NCBI GenBank assembly: GCA_017893485.1
Contig: CM030364.1
Span: forward strand, 246,091,818-246,155,817
Direction of reading: 5' to 3'
Length of the DNA stretch: 64,000 nt
From: Hemerocallis citrina
Lineage: Eukaryota; Streptophyta; Magnoliopsida; Asparagales; Asphodelaceae
Positions 1 to 10,516 of the stretch are shown here, piece after piece. The first letter of the stretch is position 1. Every line of letters begins with the position of its first letter. Under the pieces are notes generated by a model, which was not told the origin of the DNA, did no database searches, and saw only the letters and a program-made list of their open reading frames with translations. The position numbers were made by a program, and so were the translations under genes.

Positions 1-411
1 GAAGACCCTGACTTTAAGGGGTGTTTTGGCTTTCCATAACACCTGTGCCCAACTGGGTCTACATCCTCAATAGTGAATGCGATGATACAGAAACCTAACA
101 GTGAACTCAGTCAAAGCTGTCCACATAAAAAATAATGCGGCTCAGATGAAAATTGATTCCTCATAACATTTAATTCTTCCGTATGACTAGTCGACAACAT
201 TCAACATATTTTAGCCCATCCCATAGATTAAACATAGTTGTCTGTAATTTAGTTTCTAATTTATTATGTAGGACCGAAAACCTTACCTCTACCTACAAAA
301 CAGACCTGACTCAGACAGAACTGAATGTAATGGGTAGGGCAAATACCTGACCAGAATGTTGGTGAAGGATCGACGACCTGACCTGAATCCATACACAATG
401 TAATAGGTAGT
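1..411. other. unclassified left-edge sequence flanking the Tat element
   Basis: No recognisable domain or repeat end is seen. A minus-strand stretch at about 1-80 is open for some 27 codons and runs off the left edge. It could be an exon end or chance. Positions 407-411 (GTAGT) form the left half of the target-site duplication of the large Tat element. Confidence 0.4.
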
Positions 412-1399
412 TGTTACTGCTTTTTTCTGTATGAGAGTAACTAGGTGATGTGGATTCTTTGGTGGAACAATAAAAAACTTGACCTTTTGACTTTTAACGG
501 AATAGAATGCCTTTGACTTGAAGATCTAACTCGTTTGCGCTGTAGGATTCGATTCGCGTGGTGACGATCGCTTCCGCCTGACCTGCAAAATGTCTAAAAC
601 ACCGGGGTTGATCCTGGCAACAGACCCTCCGACACTCAAGTAAGTAATTAAGAAGAATATCAATGAGCTTTTGTGGAAAAAATACTGCTTACCTCTTTTA
701 TGGTGGGAATAGAGGGGTATTTATAGTCGCATTTGGAAACAGTTTTAAGATAATTACTTATCTCTACTTTCCAGCATTTTTGGATAAGAAATAGATTTTA
801 AACCATTTCATGATAAGAGAGTTGGTGTCACGCTCCGCTTTCCAAAAAGGAGATACGGAATACGGATATATGACTAAGTCCAGCGAATGGCTTTCACCAT
901 TCATAAGCTGCCAGGATCTTTACAACGAGTACAAGTATAAGAGAGATATACAAGAGAAATAGTCAACCATGCATGCATAACTGAATTAATATAGTCAACA
1001 AGATTATTTGAAACAAGAAACAAGAGTACTGAATTTCAAATAATCACGTCTGGAACCGAACACAAGTCTGGGGCAAAAAACCCAATACAAATAATCCAAG
1101 TAACGAATTACAATTATTCAAGATAAGCAACAAAAAATAAATAAATGTAGCAAGAACTCCAACCAACTAGAATCTCAGATCACCTACTCCATCGGACAGC
1201 TAATCACCATAATATGCAATTTAACAAATTGCAAGAAAAAGGAAAGAGAAACAAAACGCCCGTCAATGCAAGTTACGGGCCGTTTGTAGTGCAGACAACA
1301 AGTACAGGAAAAATAAACAAGTATAGAGTGACAGAGGAAGCAAGAATAGCATGGAAGATGTAACAGTAAAATAGAACAACTAACTGTAAGTCAAGATTA

Positions 1400-1765
1400 G
1401 AACAAGTAGCATGGCAAGATGAACGAGTGTAAGTGGCATGTAACAAGTGTCAAGTATCGTGTAAACGAGTAACAAGTAAAAAGTTTCAAGTAACCAAGTA
1501 TCATGTACAAGTAGCAAGCAGCGAGTATCAAGTGATCATGTTTAAGTCTTGTATCTAATCCTATCTAGGTAGCACTTCATGCATCCTAAATTTTTTACCA
1601 CATGGTTGCTACATTCAAACAATTTACATTTTAGATTTCATAGTGGATCATAAAGGGCATGTACTCAGGGACAAGTATCAAATATCAAGTATCATGTGTC
1701 AAGTTTGCAAGTGTCAAGTAATCACGTGTCAAGCTCCAAGTATCAAGTATCAAGTAATCACGTAG
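1400..1765 (-). repeat. low-complexity (TACTTGA)n-like tract in the outer solo LTR
   Basis: Degenerate CAAGTATCAAGTA repeats fill this stretch. The inverted counterpart, TACTTGA-type repeats, lies at 5140-5400 in the inner LTR, as expected for two family members in opposite orientation. Confidence 0.65.
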
Positions 1766-2630
1766 GATCTATAGATCCCCTTCCGAGTACACGTTTCTGT
1801 ATTTTCCACTATTGGATCTTTTTTCTTTAAACCCCAATTTAGTTTCTTATTATTATTATTCAAGCAAGCATGGACGTGCACAAACAAGTCAAGAAACATG
1901 GTAAGATGACAAGAGACAAGTACAAGTTGAATAAAGGACATGAACGGGTGACGAAAGACTCAAAATAGACTGAGACAACAAAAATTCTAGTTCAGGATAG
2001 CAAGACGGTACTGCACCCAATCTGAAATTCCCGTTGCCAAAAACATGCAAGTCTGGATCCATCAGAAAATCTTGAAAATAGACTCCCGGCCGAATCCAGA
2101 AGTATATATAAGTCATATGGTAATTATAATCCCTGTTTCCCCAAATTCGCATTTTCTGTGTATTTTCTGTATTTAAAATTTTTTGTGAATTATTTTTCCG
2201 TTTTCAAAACTCTTTAGTTAAAAGGTATTATTGGATCCTTTGTTAAACCGTATTCTAATCGATGGTTTTATTTGTGACTATTTTCCAATGATTTTGTATT
2301 ATAACACAAATCTTGTTATTATTATTATTACTGTTATTTTATTTTTATTATTATTATGATTGTTGTTATTATTGTTATTATTAATTTTCTTTCACTATCA
2401 TTTTTTGTTAATTTAAAAACCTATCTCTATGTATTACTCATATTTGTACTTATTTCAAGTGAATTCTATATTTTATTGCAAGTTATATTTTATTATAAAC
2501 CCTATTTTATTCTGATTATCTTGACCCTATTGGATTTTAATACCCAATATATTTTAATACCCAATACCCATTTTCCCTTATTGGACCCACAATCCTATTT
2601 TACACTTAAAACCCATTAACCTATATAAAC

Positions 2631-2690
2631 CTAATTAACCCTATACCCTAACCTAACCCTAACCAAACCCTAACCTACCACTACTGCTCT
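2631..2690 (+). promoter_or_regulatory. LTR core promoter with adjoining CCCTAA-like repeats
   Basis: CTATATAAAC is followed within 10 bp by about five ACCCTAA/ACCTAAC-type repeats. In plants CCCTAAA is both the telomere unit and the telo-box found near transcription starts. Here the position just downstream of a TATA box in an LTR favours a promoter element rather than telomeric DNA. Confidence 0.45.
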
Positions 2691-3154
2691 ACCCCCTACT
2701 CAGCCGCCAGCACACTTTCTCCTTCCTCACGCTCCCTCTCTCAAAACCCATCCCCCGTTTTCACAGTCGACTCCTCCTCCATTGTCGCCCAGTCCACAGC
2801 CCTGTCTACCTCTTCTCTTCGACAGTCGCGCAACAGCACCTTCCCGCCGTTGCTTTGCCAGCCTCCCTGCCACGCCCCACTGTGCACCGCGAGCCAGTCC
2901 GCCCTTCGATAGTGCACCCCTATGCACTGTGTTCCTCTCCCTTGGCGCCGCCCTAGCAACCCCATCGACTCCCCTGTGCGCACCCCCGCGCCAACAGTCG
3001 TCTTCCTCTCTCCCTCACCTCGACAACAGACGAACCCCGACGCAGCACCCCCCTGTCCCTGCAGATCCCCGTGCTCCCTCCACCTCATTGCCCGTGCGTG
3101 CCGCCCGCCGTCTGTCGCTAAGACAGTACAGTGCCATTGCTGTTTGGTTTGGGT

Positions 3155-3720
3155 TTGATCAACTTTAATTGTGGGCCATCGAATCTACTTTGATCATCAC
3201 CATCGGGGTGATCTTGGTCATTCGATCGTGATCATCATCATCATGGAGTTGTGATCTATTGAATTCTGGCCGTTGATTTGATCATCAAGATCATCACCAT
3301 CCGATCGCATCTCAACCGTCCGATTGTTGTTCATCACAATCACGATCATCGTCTTCTTGATTCGTTGATCTCGGCCATTGATCGCATCACCATCATCATC
3401 AAGATCATAATCTCGACCGTCAGATCTCTTTTGATCATTACGATCGTGATCATCATCTTGATCTTGATCTTGATCTTCGATCTCAGCCGTCCGATCGACC
3501 GATCACACCTGATCTTAGCCCTTGATCGTCTCGTTTGTCTTCTACTTAGTGAGTTAAACATTTGATCCACTTTTTGTTCTCATTCATCAAACTGTCAAGC
3601 ATGGTATAGTTATCTTTTGGTACTCTTCTAATTCTTATATGTTTTATTTTCGATCTCGATCGTTGGATTCGCTTGATCTTTATCTTGATCTTGATCATTA
3701 TCTAGATCCGTGCCAAACGT
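3155..3720 (+). repeat. GATC-rich degenerate repeat block in the inner solo LTR
   Basis: By eye about 32 GATC tetranucleotides occur in roughly 570 bp, against about two expected by chance. They sit in degenerate units such as GACCGTCNGATC and TTGATCATC. The block lies downstream of the TATA box, so it would be in the transcribed part of the LTR. No coding domain was recognised; the open frames here are by-products of the repeat. Confidence 0.6.
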
Positions 3721-5139
3721 GCTCATCACCGGGGATCCATTCCAGTTATTCTTTGTCGGATTCATAATCTACACCCCAAGGCAAGTATCTCTTGTACATT
3801 TTGTTTTCTTGTACAAGCTTTTTCTTGAAAATACTGCAAATAGTTTGTGATTGTGACTCCCCTTTGTTTATCATTGATAATCTCATGTTTCGCCTTATCT
3901 ATCACATGATCTAAGAGTCACAACCCTTCGTCGATATATTTGTTCACAATTAATATGATTATGAAACATTTCATACAAAAAAGGTGTATTACTTGTTTGC
4001 TGTCCTATCTTGGCTTGCTGTTTCGACCCCTATAAAACCAAAATCTGAACTTGAGTCCTGAATATGAAATATATCCCTAAGTATCTAGTTTTCAATAACA
4101 TCCAGAATTTTTGAATTCCGAGTTACGGTTTAGGAGATATCGCAATTTTACTGCTGCTGTGTCGGTAATCGCAGATTCATAAAAACTGTTGCACCACTTT
4201 GTTTTACAATTATTTTATCTATGCTACCATTAAGTAAACGACTTGAAATTTTGCATGCTGATACTGGACACCCTAGAGAATATTTTCTAATTTTCTCAGA
4301 ATTAATTAATGATGTTTCAATCCTGTTTCATATGTATAAATGCAGTTTTACAAATTCTGGCTGAACACAAATGCTGTATAGTTTGCTATTTTGACACATG
4401 TTACCACAACTTTTATGTAACTTAATTATATGCGTTGGAATCGAGCAGGAGTCTAGTTTCTAAACCTTCTGACAGATCCACATTTGCTATCTTGTAGCAA
4501 CGGGAATCGCAGTTTTGGTGCAGCAATGTCATGCGGTCCAGATTTGGGATTCTCGTTGTTCTTGATATTTTGATTTGTTTTAACCCTCGAACATGTATCT
4601 TACCTAGCCTAGACCTGTTCCATGTCCTTGATTATGTTTACTTCACTTGTTTCGCACACTTTCATGCTTGATTGATGATAATAATAAATAACAAGTCGGG
4701 GTTTAAGGGAAAGACCATAGTAGTGGACAATATAGGTAAGTGTACTCAGAAGGGGTCCCGTGTTTCTCATAATTTCAAGTTATATGGAACTAAGTGCCAC
4801 GTAGAACTAAGTTCCACATCATGGATGACGGGGGCCACCTCTAGAGCCGACGGGGGTTACCTCTAGAGCCTATTATATGATTACATGATATGTATTGGCG
4901 ATCAGATGGAACTAAGTGCCACGTAGAACTAAGTGCCACATCAAGGATTGACGGGGGCCACCTCTAGAGCCTGCGGGCGCCACCTCTAGAGCCCATGGTT
5001 GATCACATGCTTGTATTTCCTACATGACCTGAGTACACCGCCCTATAAAATTCACCACTAGGCCTAAACGAAATTGCATTGACTGTAGCAACCATGTGAT
5101 AAAAGAATGGCACATGAAGTGCTACCTAGATAGTAATAA

Positions 5140-5400
5140 CTACAAGACTTGACACATGATAATTGAACATGACACATGCTTACTTGATACTTGATGACAT
5201 GATACATGAGACTTGATACTTGAGCATAATACTTGACATTTGCTACTTGAACTTGTACTTGACAACTTGTTACTTGAGACTAGTTACTTGTTACTTGTTA
5301 CTTGAAACTTGTACGTGATACTTATTACTTGATGCTTGATACCATTACATGTTCACTTGTCACATACTCCACTACTAGTACTTGTTACCCAACCTTGTCA
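5140..5400 (+). repeat. low-complexity (TACTTGA)n-like tract in the inner solo LTR
   Basis: Degenerate ACTTGATACTTGA repeats, the inverted equivalent of the tract at 1400-1765. Together they give the nested pair a potential stem in any read-through transcript. Confidence 0.65.
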
Positions 5401-8285
5401 CTTGAGTTGTCTTTCTTGCTAGCTAGTTTCTTGAATCCCCACATTACTTGTTGCATCCCTATTACATTCATGATTCCAAATCTTGTTCTATATTCTTGTA
5501 CTTATTTTACTATTTGTGGCTCTAACTTGCACTAAGGGCGATTATCTTGTTTTCCCTATTTTTTTCCTTTTTATATTTATATATACAGACTTTGGAGACG
5601 AGTTGCCTGCTGAAACTGGTGAGCAGACATTCTAGACTTCGCTTGGGGAAAGGACATTCTTAAAATATTTGTTTTCTTTGAGTTATTTATTTCTTTTGCT
5701 ACATGAACCTTGTAACGGGCTATAGTCCGAAGTTTTATCTTTTGTTCCAGATTTGAAAACCATTAAGATATTATTATTTGGTTTCAATTGTTTTCTGTTG
5801 TTTAATAAATTATTCATGCATGCGTGATTGTGTACATTTTGTTATATTCTTGTTATGATACTGAGTCGATCCTACAGCTCATGAATGATGAAAATCATTC
5901 GCTGGGCTTTGTCACGCGCTCGTATTTCGTGTTTTGGGAAAGCGGGGCGTGACAGTAACTCACAACAATGGGACTCAAAATAGAATTGTATCCAGAAAAC
6001 ATGTTCAGCAAGAAATCACAATGTTGTATTCATAAATAGGAAAACGACATAAAAACTTACTGATTAAATCCAAGAAAAATTTACGGTATTCCCTAGTATG
6101 TCTAGTATCAAAAAATATAATTTCATAATTTTCCAATATAAATAGTTTAGTCAAATAAAATCAGAAGATAGCAAGATGCAGCGAATTTGTAAATCGGAAA
6201 CTCTTGACACAACAGTACTAAAACAGCAATATATTACAAAATATAAATCGAAATCCAGATCCGTCAAAAGGGTGATAAAATACATACAGTAGGATACATT
6301 TCATATTTACAAAGTTTTTATCAACAACAAATAGAATCAGGTTGAAATTAAGGTTCTTTACTGAACATCATGAAAATTCTGGAAGTATAGTTGTCGTTTG
6401 CAAGCATAGAATAGTTTGTAAAATTCATCAAATAAATCCAAAATAATTTGGGGTTAATCCCAGTAAAGTCTAGTTATACTCAGCAAAATATTGGATCAAA
6501 ATATTATCTTTAACATCAGTAAAAAAAATAAATTACTCTCCAGAATTCACATAAAACCAAATCTGTGATTTTTCTACACCTTTGTAGTAAAACAGCAATA
6601 ACTTGCAACTCACAACTCGAAACTGAGATCTGTCAGAAATTCTGGAAAATAGAAAAAAAAAATCTCTATGATTCATATTCACAAAAAAAGTTCATATACT
6701 GACCTCAATAGGATCTAAAATACTGAATAAAAACGGGGTAACAGCAAAAACTGAAATCTTTTTCAAGCACAAAATCAACTAGTTCACATAGAACTCATCC
6801 AAATCATAACAAAATGCGAAATATGGTATACTAGATGTCCAAGCAATGTGATATAGGGTATTTAACACGTCTACAACAAGTTATACTACTCCGAACACAT
6901 CAAGCATACAAGATCATACAACACCTCATAAATCACGAACAACATGCATGTATACATCAAGAATTTATTAGATCTAAGTTATTTCATATCGTGTGTGTAG
7001 TGAGACAACTACGGATGGATCAACAAGTAGAGACAAGATCTAACAAGGGTTTTCACGAGAATTGATTGTAGAACAAAACTACACTACAGGCAGTATTTAG
7101 TACTTGTATTTGAAACAAAAAGAATATAAGTTACTTGCCTTATAGTCGACGATGAAAACAATGTAAAGAGAGAGAATAACGGGAACGATTTCCCATGCAC
7201 GATCTCAAACGAACGACTCACGAACACACGAGCACAGGATCGCACGAAAACCCAAGATCAACCACACACACAGCAGCCCGGGGTGTGCCCGGTTTAGCAA
7301 AACGACGGACAGCGGCGGCAGTGCTTGCTGTCGAAGCTGTTGTTGCTGTCTGCCGCTGCGGATGGCGTCGCAACAGAAAGGCAAAGGGGGAGAGGTCGGT
7401 GTCTGGTGCTTGGTGGCGTTGGCTGTTAGGACGTCGGGGGAAAGCAGGAGAGAGGCAGAGGAGCACCGGGATGGGTTTGGAAGGAGGTCGGGAGATGCAC
7501 ACAGGGATGAAAGGGATGAGAGTAGGGTTTCGGGAGTAATAGGCGGCTAGGGGGATGAACAAGGTAATGTATATATAGGTTTTTATATATAGGTGTGAGT
7601 ATATTAGGGTTAGGTGCTGACCGGTAGAAGTAAGTTGGGTTTAATGTGTTGCATATTGGGTAGTTAGATTTTAGGATCCAGTAGGAATTAGAATAGGGTT
7701 TAAGGTGACTAATTGGATCCAATAAAATATAGGATGATCCCATTAATGAGATAATAGGGCATCTAATTAGACAAAAAAAATCAAATGACCGTGAACAAGA
7801 TTAATTGGAGCAAAACAAATTAAATCGGAGACAATAAATTGGGATAGAAAGATTAGATCAAAACAAGAAAATATTCAAGGCCATAAAATTGAGTCAAAAA
7901 TCAAAATAGATGGATTTATTATGAGAACGAAGATCAAATACATGGTTCGGAAGAAACAGAAGAGTACAAAATGAATAAATACACGGATAGAGAAAAATAC
8001 ACCCAAAATATAGAAAATGGAAAACAGGGGTTACAGTTAGTTTAAACCAAATTTTAGAGATAATCATGAATTTGAATTACCCTTTAAATGTGTTAGGTTT
8101 GTTCATGATGAGCTGCCACCCTGACCCAGTATGATAGATCCATTTTTGGGTTATTGGGCTTGGAGAGGATCCAGTTCCAATTTTCGGACCTGTTTGTAGT
8201 GGAAATTACTATTTTAACCTGTAGAGCTTTGAGATTCGTGTTCGATTTAAACGGTCCTGATTTAGTTCTATTTTTAGCCATATCA

Positions 8286-8303
8286 CAAGCTCCCCACTCC
8301 CGA
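8286..8303 (-). other. polypurine tract of the Tat element
   Basis: On the minus strand this reads as a G/A-rich run ending directly at the TG of the 3' LTR (LTR inner edge at 8285). This is the usual plus-strand primer position and fixes the element as minus oriented. Confidence 0.65.
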
Positions 8304-8699
8304 AGACTGAGTTTCACAACCTTTGAAAAGTAGTTCGCCCGTTTTTAGTGTCCCATAGAATTTATCTGTATTTTTGGAGACGTTTAGAGCTCGCTCGAAG
8401 TGTAATGGTGCTTTCCTGAGTTTACAAAATACTCCGAATTATTTTACAATTTCTCAGTTTTTTTGTAATTTTTTTCCAATTTTAAATCACTTTTTGAATT
8501 TTTTATTCAATTTCCGAATTTTAATATTTAATTTTTGGTATTCAAAATTTATAATTATTTTTTCAAAATTTTAAAAATGTTTTCCGAATTAATAATTTTT
8601 TAAGAATTTTTAATTAATAGTTTCGAATTTTTAAAAATTATATATTTTTGGAATTTTTAAATTCAATTTAATTATTAAATAAAGGAATTAAATAAAAGA

Positions 8700-8935
8700 A
8701 ATTTGATTTAATCACGACCGTTGATCACGATCGAGCACGCGCACTGATTAGATCGGACGGCCTTGATGAGGGGATCTGATGAAGAGGCAACGTGGCGCGA
8801 TCTGAGGCGTCGATCAAAATCGAGCTCGCGCGCTGATGCGCTGATGAGAGAGGGGGCAACGTGGCGAGATCTAGGCCGCTGATCATAATCAAGTGCACAT
8901 CGGAAGGCAGAGCTTTTCTTCCATTTTTTGTTCGG
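8700..8935. repeat. two degenerate GACCGTTGATC/GCTGATCA repeat units
   Basis: Two copies of a unit of about 110 bp carry ACGATCGAGC(A/T)CGCGC and CAACGTGGCG. They lie between the AT-rich sequence after the LTR (8.4-8.7 kb, nothing recognised) and the tandem array that starts at 8943, and look like diverged outer members of that array. Confidence 0.45.
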
Positions 8936-8942
8936 GGGCAAG

Positions 8943-9715
8943 TTTGCTCGGTTTTTTACACCAAACGAAGTGGATGGCTAGGCAAAGCGACACGTGTGCT
9001 TTGACCGTTGACCGTTGACTAGTCAACATTTTTCTGTGATTTCTCATTCGGGAGCACGTTTGCTCGGCACTCGCCACTAACATTGCAGATGGTTCAGCGT
9101 GCTGACACGTGGCATTGACCGTTGACCAGTCAAAGATTTTTTGCTAGTTTCACGATCGGGGACATGTTTGTACGGCATGTGGCAATGAACGATGTGGATG
9201 ATTCGGCTGCGCAACACGTGTCACCTATGACCGTTGACTAGTCAACGTTTTTTCATGATCTCACGATCGGGGAAACGTTTGGTCAGCGCGTGACACCGAA
9301 CAATGTGGATGGTTCGGCTGTGCGACACTTGTCACAGTTGACCGTTCAACGATTTTTTGGTATTTTTACGATCGGGGACAAGTTTAGTTGGTGCATGACA
9401 CCGAACAATATGGATGGTTCGGCTGCACGACACGTGTCACCATTGATCGTTGACCGGTCATCGATTTTTTGGTATTTTTACGACCGGGAACAAGTTTAGT
9501 CGGCGCGTGATACTGAACGATATAGATGCTTCGACTGCACGACATGTTTACCATTCACCATTGATGTTGACCGGTCAACGGTTTTTGATGTTTTTATGAT
9601 TGGGGACATGTTTGTTCGGTGCATGACACCTAGCGATGTAGGTGGTTTGGCTGCATGACACGTGTCACCGTTGACCTATTTGACAGTTGACCAGTCAATG
9701 ATTTTTATCGCTTTT
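8943..9715 (+). repeat. seven-copy tandem array of G-box plus W-box-palindrome units
   Basis: Units begin near 8943, 9059, 9167, 9278, 9383, 9495 and 9611 and are about 105-116 bp long. Most contain GACACGTG(TC), a G-box core, then GTTGAC(C/T)(A/G)GTCAAC, an inverted pair of W-box cores (TTGAC), and then ACGATCGGGGAC. The perfect palindrome GTTGACTAGTCAAC occurs at 9014-9027 and 9233-9246. The array ends about 100 bp before a TATA box at 9814 and a plus-strand start codon at 9929, so it sits where an upstream activating region would lie. W-boxes bind WRKY factors and G-boxes bind bZIP/bHLH factors; their use here is inferred. Confidence 0.78.
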
Positions 9716-9744
9716 TCTTTGTCGTTTAACCTTCATGTCTCTTG

Positions 9745-9822
9745 GGCTTCCCTGGTACTTGGGCTTTTTAACTGTTTTAAAGGCCCATGAAGCCCAAGGG
9801 TCGCTCCACCCTCTATAAATCT
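9745..9822 (+). promoter_or_regulatory. core promoter of the antisense gene
   Basis: Several TGGGCT/AGCCCA and GGCCCA motifs (site II type, bound by TCP factors in plant promoters) lie at about 9745-9797. The TATA box CTATAAAT is at 9813-9820. A pyrimidine-rich leader runs from about 9830 to an ATG at 9929. The order, spacing and strand are those of a normal plant class II promoter, directed opposite to gag-pol. Confidence 0.6.
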
Positions 9823-9928
9823 CCCACCCACCCTTCATTTCTCATTTCTTACTCACAGCTTCTCATCTTACAATCGAAGTTGTCAGAGCGTTCCGGCGAT
9901 CTTTCCTTTTCCAACGAGTTCTCCGACC

Positions 9929-10516
9929 ATGGCTATCACATCTAAGGTAAAATATATATATTCTATTCATATATATTATTTTATCAAAGATGTCTATGGT
10001 GTCTTCTGGAGACGAGACCTCCCCCTCAGGCCAAGGCAAAGATAGGTCTCTCATTATACTGCATAGAGCAGATAAAGGGAAGGTGGAAGTGGGATAGGTG
10101 ATAATTGAGGAGATTATAGAGAGTCGACGAGAAGTGGGGGAGTTGGGTAGGTTTCCGAGCTCCTTGTCGAGCCTCGGTCGCATTAGGGACTATTCAAACG
10201 ACCTTCTCTCTCGAGTCGAGCACGGGATGTCACCTTTGTATGAGGAGAACGAACCTCGCGAGCACTTAAAAGTAGATGACATTTCCTCTATGCTCACAGA
10301 GAAGGATTTGCGCAGCATTCGGGGCTGTTTCATGATTCCGAGGAATACGAGCTTATTTTTTCGAGCCCAGGTATTAGAGCGTGCACGCCTACCTCTCCTG
10401 ACACTTGTTTCTTTTCTTTCGATGCCTTCCACGCAGGCCTTCATCTCCCTTTTCCTCCGTTCACTGCAGAGGTTCCTCGGTTGAACGGCTTGAGCTGCAT
10501 CCAATTTATGCCGAAC
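9929..10516 (+). pseudogene. antisense gene of the Tat element, 5' part (PF04195-like)
   Basis: A short first exon (ATG 9929, six codons) ends at a good donor (AAG|GTAAAA, 9947). Alternatively translation starts at ATG 9990. The frame from 9990 runs to about 10340 with one in-frame TAG near 10095. A frame switch near 10340 leads into a segment with FDAFHAGLHLPFPP and a following QFMPN. This matches the N-terminal pattern (acidic start, IP-E-Y, AGLRLPL-PF, QL-PN) of the putative gypsy-type transposon family, Transposase_28. The coding sequence stops abruptly where a truncated LTR begins at about 10517. It lies antisense to gag-pol. Its biochemical role is not established in the family; coiled-coil features suggest a structural or binding protein. 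Confidence 0.65.

Larger units (their letters stand above)
2125..5954 (+). mobile_element. solo LTR of the same family, inserted in opposite orientation
   Basis: The unit starts TATAATCCC (decayed from TGTAACCCC, by comparison with the start of its relatives) and ends GGGGCGTGACA. The flanks GTAAT (2120-2124) and GTAAC (5955-5959) are a target-site duplication with one C-to-T change. The last 100 bp are the inverted complement of 826-930, showing it is the same family as the LTR into which it inserted. A plus-strand TATA box (CTATATAAAC) lies at 2631-2640, then CCCTAA-type repeats, a CT-rich leader and a GATC-rich block. Open frames within 2.7-3.2 kb occur on both strands and show no known domain, so they are not called as genes. 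Confidence 0.8.
826..8035 (-). mobile_element. solo LTR (TGTCACGC...GGTTACA family) nested in the Tat 3' LTR
   Basis: The unit begins TGTCACGCTCC and ends GGGGTTACA, with imperfect inverted ends typical of an LTR. It is flanked by GTTGG (821-825) and GTTAG (8036-8040), a 5-bp duplication with one transition. Removing the inner LTR at 2125-5954 leaves about 3.4 kb. No gag or pol is present, so it is a solo LTR left by unequal recombination. A minus-strand TATA-like sequence lies near 7568-7580 (plus GTATATATAGG), followed downstream by a GC-rich stretch (7218-7560) that is probably untranslated leader. The long ends and terminal sequence suggest Ty3/gypsy, but no coding part is here to prove it. 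Confidence 0.82.
412..8285 (-). repeat. 3' LTR of the Tat element, split by a nested solo LTR
   Basis: Segments 412-825 and 8041-8285 together align along their length with the intact right LTR at 22846-23499. Shared landmarks include the run near 475-600 that recurs near 22905-23045, and the block at 8041-8285 that recurs at 23258-23499. The interruption is a complete solo LTR at 826-8035. A purine-rich tract on the minus strand directly follows the right end at 8285, as expected at the inner edge of a 3' LTR. The minus-strand TATA-like motif lies near 720 (plus GTATTTATAG). Confidence 0.87.

Noticed and set aside
2640..2690. Interstitial telomere repeat
   Set aside because: Only about five irregular CCCTAA-like units, just after an LTR TATA box. 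A telo-box or leader repeat is more likely than telomeric DNA.
2727..3168. Overlapping open frames on both strands in a GC-rich stretch
   Set aside because: They lie in the presumed transcribed leader of a solo LTR, are open on both strands because of base composition, and show no domain.
7195..7562. Open frames of 114 codons on both strands
   Set aside because: They are mirror images over the GC-rich LTR leader, not a gene.
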